DNA of 64,000 nt from CAWFKW01 sp963816535 (GTDB lineage: Bacteria; Bacteroidota; Ignavibacteria; Tepidaquicellales; OLB5), in NCBI GenBank assembly GCA_963816535.1, contig CAWFKW010000006.1:372001-436000 (forward strand), read 5' to 3'. The notes under the pieces were generated by a model. The model had not been told where the DNA came from, searched no databases, and saw only the letters and a program-made list of their open reading frames with translations. Numbering within the stretch: the stretch's first letter is position 1; every line of letters begins with the position of its first letter. The position numbers and the translations under genes are program-made. Shown one piece after another: positions 58,938 through 64,000 of the stretch.

Positions 58938-59837
58938 TCATCTTTCTTCGTACTTCAGGGTCCTAGCCCATAATACATACTCTTTGTCAATGCTGTTTAA
59001 GTCCTTGCCGAATATTTTTTCTATCGTGGCAATACCGGATCTGTCGTTATCATAACCATTCTTAAACGACTTGTAAAATTTTCTCAGCAGCCCTTTTTCC
59101 TGCATATACATGCACAGGTATCTTGCTTCGGCATAATTAAGGTCGCTTTTATCGCCATAGAATTCATCGTCGGTTGTTTTCATAAGATTTTCAAGAGATG
59201 TATACGAGCCGTCGGCAAGAGCCTCCCGGAGCCTTGGCAAACGCCAGTTAACATAACCAAGTATTACGTTGTCCTGCAGAGAGCATCTTTCGTAAAGCGA
59301 GCCCAGCCCTTCGTTGAACCAAGCGGGGATATTTACAAAATCATACCTTACAAGCGCATGCGTCATTTCATGAACCAGCGTTCCCGTTCCGGTTGAAATA
59401 TTCATCAGCATTGTTTTGGAGCCCGGCTTATAATATCCGAAACGTGATAGGTCGGTATCATCGTAAAGCTTCTTCGCCCAGTAACGGTACGATGCGTCAT
59501 CTTTGAAAAGGAAAATTACCGTCACATCGGTTGGCTTTGTTTCAAAATAATCGTTGTAGAAACATCCCACCGCTTTATTTATAGTGTTATCAATTATTTT
59601 ATTCGTCTCCGCTTCACTAAGATTGCTTACGATAAGGAAGTAAGAGTCTTTCACAAATATGAATTCTTCGCCGGCTGATTTTTTTAATTCATTCAGCCGT
59701 GTGTCATAATCCAGCGGCAGGGTATCGGCGGAAATTTCAGTCTGAATTTTATTTGTACTTTTTTGTACAGATTCAATCTCAGTCCGGTTGCCGCACATCA
59801 ACGAGAGTGAAAAAAGCAGGATCGCAAACCTTACCAT
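58938..59837 (-). CDS. Gluzincin-type secreted metallopeptidase (peptidase MA-like)
   Basis: 299 residues. The N-terminal hydrophobic segment (about 1-15) could be a signal or a weak lipobox (LSLMCGN). The zinc motif HEMTH lies at 156-160 in TLVHEMTHALVRYDF, and the third ligand Glu176 in IPAWFNEGLGSLYE, the HExxH-x15-NEG layout of gluzincins such as the peptidase MA family. The second half (about 185-299) is helical (LSSIDKEYVLWARTL-like end), resembling the C-terminal helical domain of these enzymes. Probably periplasmic or surface. Substrate unknown. Confidence 0.82.
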   Translation of the reverse strand: MVRFAILLFSLSLMCGNRTEIESVQKSTNKIQTEISADTLPLDYDTRLNELKKSAGEEFIFVKDSYFLIVSNLSEAETNKIIDNTINKAVGCFYNDYFETKPTDVTVIFLFKDDASYRYWAKKLYDDTDLSRFGYYKPGSKTMLMNISTGTGTLVHEMTHALVRYDFVNIPAWFNEGLGSLYERCSLQDNVILGYVNWRLPRLREALADGSYTSLENLMKTTDDEFYGDKSDLNYAEARYLCMYMQEKGLLRKFYKSFKNGYDNDRSGIATIEKIFGKDLNSIDKEYVLWARTLKYEER

Positions 59838-59919
59838 AACATGGAGCGCTATTAATTAATACAAATATACCACATAAATAAACCCCTCAAAATGAAAGAG
59901 GGTAATACTCTACCCTTGC

Positions 59920-59950
59920 TTGAAATACACTATTATTTTCATTAATATTG
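59920..59950 (+). promoter_or_regulatory. Bacteroidota-type promoter of the ECF sigma/anti-sigma operon
   Basis: TTG at 59920-59922, 20 nt, then TAATATTG at 59943-59950, one mismatch to TAnnTTTG. Sits 17 nt before ATG 59967. Confidence 0.5.
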
Positions 59951-59966
59951 CTTTAAATCAAAGGGA

Positions 59967-60653
59967 ATGCCATTGGCGGATAACGCAGAAGAAAATACCA
60001 GGGAAGATCAAATATCGGAAAATGGCCCTGAAAATGATGAATTTTCCGACATAGACGACGTAAAATTAGAAGAACTTTCACCCGCAGAGCTCCAGAGGCG
60101 CAAAGCTGAATTTGAAAAAGAAGCGCTGCCGCACATGAAGCTTTTGTATAATTACGCCTCAAGAATGACGGGCAACGGCGAGGATGCCGACGACCTTCTT
60201 CAGGATACTTATATGCGCGCTTTCAGGTTCTTTCATAAGTTCGAAAAAGGAACTAATTGTAAAGCGTGGTTGTTCCGAATAATGAAGAATTGTTACATCA
60301 ACAAGTACAGGAAAACCAAAAAGGAACCCTCGAAAGTTGATTATGAAGACGTCCAGAATTTTTATGATTCGATAAGAGATGAAGTTATGGACCCCAACGA
60401 CCTTGAACACAAAGTGTTCTCGAATTTGTTGGATGATGATTTGATGGGAGCTTTGAATTCTTTACAGGACGATTACAAGACGGTTGTTATTTTGTGCGAC
60501 TTAGAAGGATTAAGCTACGAAGAGATTGCAGAGTTTTTAGATGTGCCCATCGGGACCGTGCGGAGCAGGCTGCATCGGGGGAGAAAAATCCTACAAAAAA
60601 AATTATCAGATTACGCAAGATCTAAGGGGTATGCTGTCGAGTCTGAAGCATAG
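59967..60653 (+). CDS. ECF sigma factor (RpoE/SigR-like)
   Basis: 228 residues. An acidic N-terminal tail (about 1-45) precedes sigma region 2 (MKLLYNYASRMTGNGEDADD, LLQDTYMRAFRFFHKFEKGT, CKAWLFRIMKNCYINKYRK; about 52-115) and region 4 (LNSLQDDYKTVVILCDLEGL, SYEEIAEFLDVPIGTVRSRL, HRGRKILQKKL; about 150-210). AAGGG precedes ATG 59967. A gene for a membrane protein with an N-terminal helical domain follows 36 bp on and is its likely anti-sigma factor. The stimulus is probably an envelope or redox stress. Confidence 0.93.
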   Translation: MPLADNAEENTREDQISENGPENDEFSDIDDVKLEELSPAELQRRKAEFEKEALPHMKLLYNYASRMTGNGEDADDLLQDTYMRAFRFFHKFEKGTNCKAWLFRIMKNCYINKYRKTKKEPSKVDYEDVQNFYDSIRDEVMDPNDLEHKVFSNLLDDDLMGALNSLQDDYKTVVILCDLEGLSYEEIAEFLDVPIGTVRSRLHRGRKILQKKLSDYARSKGYAVESEA

Positions 60654-60689
60654 ATTTTCTTTTTTAGCAACAAATAATATACAAAAGCA

Positions 60690-61637
60690 ATGCCTATGGG
60701 TGAAAGTACTACTAATTTTAACATCGATGAGTTAATCTCATCTTACATAGATAAGCAAATACGGGATCCGCAAACTGAACAAAAAGTTGAGGAATTACTT
60801 AAGCAGGATTTAAATCTCCGCAAAAAGTACCAGTCCGAGCTGCTTACTAAGTCGCTTCTGAAAGCCCGGCTGGGCAGCGTAGAAGTTCCTAACCCTACAT
60901 TTAGAAAAATTACCGGCGCTATTGACGGCATGATTGCCGATGCTGAGAAAAAGCATGAGGCTCTTGAAGAGCTTCACGCGGACGCCCATCCTATCGCAGT
61001 CAGCTCAGGCTTTGGCGAATATCTTCGGCGAATTCTGGCAGTTCCGATAAAGATAGGCCCGGTGCCCGTGCCGAGGTATGCCGCGGCTTTTGTGGTTCTT
61101 CTTATGGTTGTGACCGCCGGAGTTTACGTTAACGATGTTACGCAGGGCGCCCCTTCAAATGAAAGGCTGATCGCCGGCTCCGAAAAAAACATCATGAAGC
61201 AGGCTATCGAGAATTTCCATAAAATTATGAGCGGCGATATCAAGCCGGCATTCGAATCGAAAAATGCCGCCGATGTGAAAACGTATCTCACAAACAACGC
61301 GGGGTTCCCGGTTTACGTGCCCGATATTTCCGATTACAGCCTGCAGGGCGCGCTCTGCAGCGAGTATAACGGACAGAAGCTGGCGCATCTTATTTACAGG
61401 TCAGGGGATGACATGATTTATATTTACCAGACGCATTCAAAATGCCTGGAACATAAGGACCTCGAAATTCCCGATGAAGTTAAAGGCGAAATAAATTCTC
61501 ATAAGTATTTCATGTGCGACCAGGTTGATAAGCAGAACTGTACGCTTACTATTTGGTATAAGGATAAGCTTGTGTGCGCATCGGTATCAAACGTGCCGAA
61601 ACAGAAAATGCACACCATGTTCGCAAGCTTTAAATAA
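60690..61637 (+). CDS. Membrane-anchored anti-sigma factor with Cys-rich extracytoplasmic domain
   Basis: 315 residues (or 313 from ATG 60696). The N-terminal cytosolic part (about 5-100) is helical and begins NIDELISSYIDKQIRDPQTE, typical of anti-sigma domains lacking the HXXXC zinc motif. One transmembrane helix lies at about 129-147 (YAAAFVVLLMVVTAGVYVN). The outer domain (about 150-315) has five Cys (223, 252, 276, 284, 296). It includes GFPVYVPDISDYSLQGALCS, typical of DUF3379-like or stress-sensing modules. It should hold the upstream sigma factor at the membrane until signalled. Adjacent to a TlpA-type thiol-redox lipoprotein, which makes a disulfide-based signal attractive. Confidence 0.8.
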   Translation: MPMGESTTNFNIDELISSYIDKQIRDPQTEQKVEELLKQDLNLRKKYQSELLTKSLLKARLGSVEVPNPTFRKITGAIDGMIADAEKKHEALEELHADAHPIAVSSGFGEYLRRILAVPIKIGPVPVPRYAAAFVVLLMVVTAGVYVNDVTQGAPSNERLIAGSEKNIMKQAIENFHKIMSGDIKPAFESKNAADVKTYLTNNAGFPVYVPDISDYSLQGALCSEYNGQKLAHLIYRSGDDMIYIYQTHSKCLEHKDLEIPDEVKGEINSHKYFMCDQVDKQNCTLTIWYKDKLVCASVSNVPKQKMHTMFASFK

Positions 61638-61645
61638 AAGTAATA

Positions 61646-61676
61646 ATCCCCGCGAAGTCGGGGATCTTGTTTTTTA
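61646..61676 (+). terminator. Terminator of the sigma/anti-sigma operon
   Basis: ATCCCCGCG-AAG-TCGGGGAT then CTTGTTTTTT. Close in sequence to the hairpin at 34266-34286. A GCAACC-TTCA-GGTTGC hairpin follows at about 61692-61710. Confidence 0.65.
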
Positions 61677-61753
61677 GGCGTTGTGAAAAAGTATTTGTAG
61701 CCGCAACCTTCAGGTTGCGATACACCGTTTAATTTTTTAAGTTAAATTTCTAA

Positions 61754-62383
61754 ATGAAAAAAATAATAATTTTCGCTATAGCCGCTTCAGCGGCTTTTTA
61801 TTCCTGCTCCAAAGATGACGGCTCTGTTTCCAAAAAGCAGGAAGAGCAGAAAATAAAAACCCAGCAGCAAACCCAGAATAATAACCAAACTCAGCAGCAA
61901 AACAACACAAGTAATCCTGCTTCCAGCGTATACCCGGTGAAGAGCATAGGCAATTCTGAGGGTAAAGACCAGTACGTCGATTTTTCATGGGTTGAAAACG
62001 GGAAGGAAAAAAAGCTTTCTGATTATAAAGGAAAAGTCATATTGCTGAATTTCTGGGCTACGTGGTGCGGGCCGTGCAAAAAAGAACTGCCTGACCTCTC
62101 CAAACTATCAACAGAGCTTGAGGACAAGGATTTTAAGCTTATCGGTATCTCGGTAGATGAACAGTCAGCCGCGGTAGATAATTTTCTGCGCTCAAACCAG
62201 CTAAGCTACACCGTGCTGCATGAGCCGAACGAACTTGTGATGAAATATATGTCTGTAAGCGGCCAGAACGATAACGTTATACCGCAAACATACATCATAG
62301 ATAAGAAAGGGAAGATAGTCGAAACTCTTATCGGCTCCAGAAGCAAAGATGATTTCATGAAAATATTGAATAAATATCTCTGA
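61754..62383 (+). CDS. TlpA-like thioredoxin lipoprotein
   Basis: 209 residues. Lipoprotein signal: AAFYSC with lipidated Cys18. A Gln/Asn-rich low-complexity tether (about 28-55) precedes a thioredoxin fold of the TlpA/ResA type (about 75-209). The active site is Cys105-Gly-Pro-Cys108 in NFWATWCGPCKKELPDLS; the cis-Pro loop is IPQTYIIDKKGKIVE. It should reduce disulfides in periplasmic proteins, such as apocytochromes or sensors, at the membrane. It follows the anti-sigma gene after a terminator, so it is not obviously in that operon. Confidence 0.92.
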   Translation: MKKIIIFAIAASAAFYSCSKDDGSVSKKQEEQKIKTQQQTQNNNQTQQQNNTSNPASSVYPVKSIGNSEGKDQYVDFSWVENGKEKKLSDYKGKVILLNFWATWCGPCKKELPDLSKLSTELEDKDFKLIGISVDEQSAAVDNFLRSNQLSYTVLHEPNELVMKYMSVSGQNDNVIPQTYIIDKKGKIVETLIGSRSKDDFMKILNKYL

Positions 62384-62580
62384 CAATTCAAAGATCAAAG
62401 TTCAAAGGTCAAAATGACAATTCAAAAATTAAAATGAGTTGTCATTTTTTTTTGCGGTAATCCTGGTTTTTGGTTTAGGCCGAATTGGAGGGCGGACTGC
62501 TTTTTGCTCCCTCCGTAGATTAGGTGTGATGCCTTTTTTCTAACTTGCAACTTGCAATCTGTAACCTGTAACTTTGCCAA
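62384..62580. repeat. Short direct repeats and simple sequence
   Basis: ACAATTCAAAGATCAAAGTT and CAAAGGTCAAAATGACAATTC are imperfect 8-10-bp tandem units (62384-62445). AACTTGCAACTTGCAATCTG and TAACCTGTAAC form another set near 62540. No gene. Confidence 0.55.
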
Positions 62581-62604
62581 AAACATCAACCAGAGGGAGA
62601 GAGC

Positions 62605-63396
62605 ATGACCAAAGCCATACCGGCTTCTTTAATTATTTTTATATTTATTTTGATATCCACCTGCGGCTCTGTAACGTGGGCGCAGCCTGATATTAAGTTC
62701 TCAGGAGTTTACAAAGGCTACGTTGATACATTCGGCGCCTGCGATTATGATACCGCCAAAGCCGTGGTATATATCAACTATGATACCAGCCCCATGACGA
62801 TCATATACGATGGCTGTGTGCTTCAGCATTATTCGTATGTGGGCGAAGTTGTTTATTATACCGGCGATAATAAGCAAATCGAGCTCGGCTATTTTGACCT
62901 CAGAAAAGGCAAGCTTGGTTTCTATTACCTCCGCATTCTGAACCACTTTTTCTACGGCGAGTCGGCCGGGTACGTTCCGTTCTTCTGGGCCAAAACAGCG
63001 GAGCTTGATGTGAACAGCTCGCCGTATAAAGATTACCTTGCCGACTTTCAACAGTTCAAAGATTACTGGAGCGGATTTGAATCCGCATTCTTTAAAAAAG
63101 ATATTAATAAGCTTGCCGAATATACAAGCTTCCCGCTGACCGATAATACCCAGTACCCGCCGGTGAAAATTGACGAAAAAGATTTCCCGAAGTTCTGCGC
63201 CACGCTGTATGATAATATTACGCAGATACGGGGCGGCATGACCGATTACAAAACCGATATGTGGTTCCCAGAGCGTTTTGGCGATAACGACCCGTGCTTT
63301 GCAAAATCTTATATGTGGTCGTTCCCGAGTCCCCGCCTCAACTTCACCAAAATAAACGGCGCCTACAAACTTACAGGAGCGTATGAATATGAATAG
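62605..63396 (+). CDS. Secreted protein of unknown function
   Basis: 263 residues. Signal peptide about 1-27 (STCGSVTWAQ). A beta-rich half (about 30-130) reads SGVYKGYVDTFGACDYDTAK and VVYYTGDNKQIELGYFDLRK. The second half (about 145-263) is mixed, with DFQQFKDYWSGFESAFFKKD and NKLAEYTSFPLTDN, which resembles the helix-strand start of NTF2-like SnoaL or DUF4440 domains. No catalytic motif recognised. GAGGGAGAG 5 nt before the ATG is a good ribosome-binding site. Confidence 0.78.
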   Translation: MTKAIPASLIIFIFILISTCGSVTWAQPDIKFSGVYKGYVDTFGACDYDTAKAVVYINYDTSPMTIIYDGCVLQHYSYVGEVVYYTGDNKQIELGYFDLRKGKLGFYYLRILNHFFYGESAGYVPFFWAKTAELDVNSSPYKDYLADFQQFKDYWSGFESAFFKKDINKLAEYTSFPLTDNTQYPPVKIDEKDFPKFCATLYDNITQIRGGMTDYKTDMWFPERFGDNDPCFAKSYMWSFPSPRLNFTKINGAYKLTGAYEYE

Positions 63397-63602
63397 CCAA
63401 AAAAGTGAAAAGTGAAAAGTGAAAAGTAAAACGGCATCCTTCGACTTCCTGCCCGTTTACCCGCCTCCGGAGGGCCTTTGGAGGGGACCTGAGTGTCCGC
63501 CCTTTTTCCCTTTAGCATGGCCTCTGGCGCGCCTCTGGAGGGTTCGCCCGTTTACGCGTTTACAATCTTGAATCTGACAATCCTGAATCTGATAATCCCC
63601 TT
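63397..63602. repeat. AAAAGTG tandem repeat and degenerate palindromes
   Basis: AAAAGTGAAAAGTGAAAAGT repeats at about 63399-63428. Then palindromes CGCCTCCGGAGGGCC-TTTGG and GCGCGCCTCTGGAGGG with TTTCCCTTTA. A TTGAATCTGACAATCCTGAA direct repeat is at 63567-63597. Apart from the terminator at 63645-63687, no feature is visible in 63397-63716. Confidence 0.5.
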
Positions 63603-63644
63603 GCTTTTGCAAAACCAACAAATTAATTTTACTGCAAATTACTA

Positions 63645-63687
63645 GGGGTACAGCCGGAACGCAAGTTTTTGGCTGTGTCCCTTTTTT
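63645..63687 (+). terminator. Intrinsic terminator
   Basis: GGGGTACAGCC (63645-63655) pairs with GGCTGTGTCCC (63671-63681), followed by six T. It lies 250 nt after the unknown secreted gene and 30 nt before the next start codon. Confidence 0.7.
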
Positions 63688-63716
63688 GTTTGAAAATGAA
63701 CTAACAGACTCACTAA

Positions 63717-64000
63717 ATGAATTCATTTTGGTTTTCTCCTTTTACTGACTGGGTAACGGCAGTTTCTACTTTCCTTCTTGTAGTGTTTACTGTTTTAATA
63801 TATCTTGCTGCAAAGAAACAACTAGGATTGCTCGTAAAATCATCTAAATCTGATTTGCTTTTTAGAATTAGGACAGATTTCTTTAGCAAAAAAGAAGCTC
63901 TATATTTTATGTTGATTGACCAAGGTCTATTGACTTATCATAATGAGGCCATCTCTTATTTCAAAATTGATAGACAGAAATTGGACAAATACAATATGAA
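63717..64000 (+). CDS. Membrane-anchored protein, N-terminal 94 residues only
   Basis: ATG 63717 opens a frame that runs off the window. The first 35 residues hold one transmembrane helix (VTAVSTFLLVVFTVLIYLAA). The following cytosolic part reads SKSDLLFRIRTDFFSKKEAL and YFMLIDQGLLTYHNEAISYF. No family recognised; single-helix proteins with this layout are common as DUF4760-type membrane proteins. The start is preceded by a terminator, so a new transcription unit begins here. Confidence 0.7.
   Translation, partial: MNSFWFSPFTDWVTAVSTFLLVVFTVLIYLAAKKQLGLLVKSSKSDLLFRIRTDFFSKKEALYFMLIDQGLLTYHNEAISYFKIDRQKLDKYNM

Noticed and set aside
63457..63726. Minus-strand 89-codon frame near the right edge
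   Set aside because: It covers degenerate palindromes, a terminator and direct repeats, and overlaps the start of a plus-strand membrane protein.
1..64000. tRNA or rRNA genes
   Set aside because: A read for T-arm (GGTTCRANYCC) and acceptor-stem patterns gave no complete cloverleaf; no rRNA-like conserved segments were seen.

Overview
The window most likely comes from an Ignavibacteria-like member of the Bacteroidota/Chlorobi group, probably an environmental or metagenome-assembled genome. The strongest sign is seven secreted proteins that end in the same type A sorting domain (NYPNPFNPST followed by about 70 residues ending in K-x-(M/L)-x-L-(I/V/A)-K), the tag used by the type IX secretion system (T9SS) in this lineage. 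Promoters fit the Bacteroidota -33/-7 pattern: six sites read TTG-N20-TA(n2)TTT(G/C/T) or one mismatch from it. Many genes lack a clear Shine-Dalgarno sequence. Intergenic DNA is full of short palindromic repeats, and a decayed REP-associated tyrosine transposase lies among them. No tRNA, rRNA or CRISPR array was recognised.

Layout. 0-10.9 kb: a partial envelope protein, a Bcp-type peroxiredoxin, a 0.8-kb repeat island, a BNR/Asp-box secreted protein, a PfkB kinase with an MtnA-type isomerase, recO, an HtrA protease, two small T9SS proteins and a PhzF isomerase. 10.9-21.6 kb: the transposase remnant, an isolated promoter-leader-terminator unit, a heterodimeric ABC exporter, a methyltransferase, two tandem GNAT paralogues, rsgA, another GNAT and a DinB protein, bounded by two similar repeat islands. 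21.6-30.1 kb: an SRPBCC protein, two S41 peptidase paralogues around a TPR protein, an FG-GAP/ASPIC T9SS protein and an AraC regulator, then a MarR-GNAT fusion. 30.6-39.5 kb: typA, an M3 peptidase, a four-gene coupled operon (Cys-rich unknown, CPXCG protein, 2Fe-2S ferredoxin, trans-sulfuration PLP enzyme), a frameshifted ECF sigma factor and a beta-helix T9SS protein.

39.7-51.2 kb is one long minus-strand operon: a surface-polysaccharide block (four GT2, one GT4, a polytopic membrane glycosyltransferase-like protein, a Wzx-type flippase) that runs directly into nadD, lysC, dapB and a Yip1 protein. 51.2-64 kb: a PrsW-like protease, a T9SS protein with an apparent 5' frameshift, a two-gene operon in which a dockerin/FN3 protein precedes a T9SS-anchored protein, an ArsR regulator with a clear operator and its secreted partner, a gluzincin, an ECF sigma/anti-sigma pair, a TlpA-like lipoprotein, an unknown secreted protein and a truncated membrane protein.

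The themes are envelope and surface biology (T9SS cargo, polysaccharide export, envelope proteases, one-component and ECF regulators) mixed with housekeeping genes. The best leads for something undescribed are the dockerin/T9SS pair, the isolated 11.2-kb transcription unit, the metal- and sulfur-flavoured four-gene operon, the PfkB-MtnA pair, a T9SS sorting domain with almost no cargo, and a recurring hairpin family with a constant CTTTAG/CTAAAG core.
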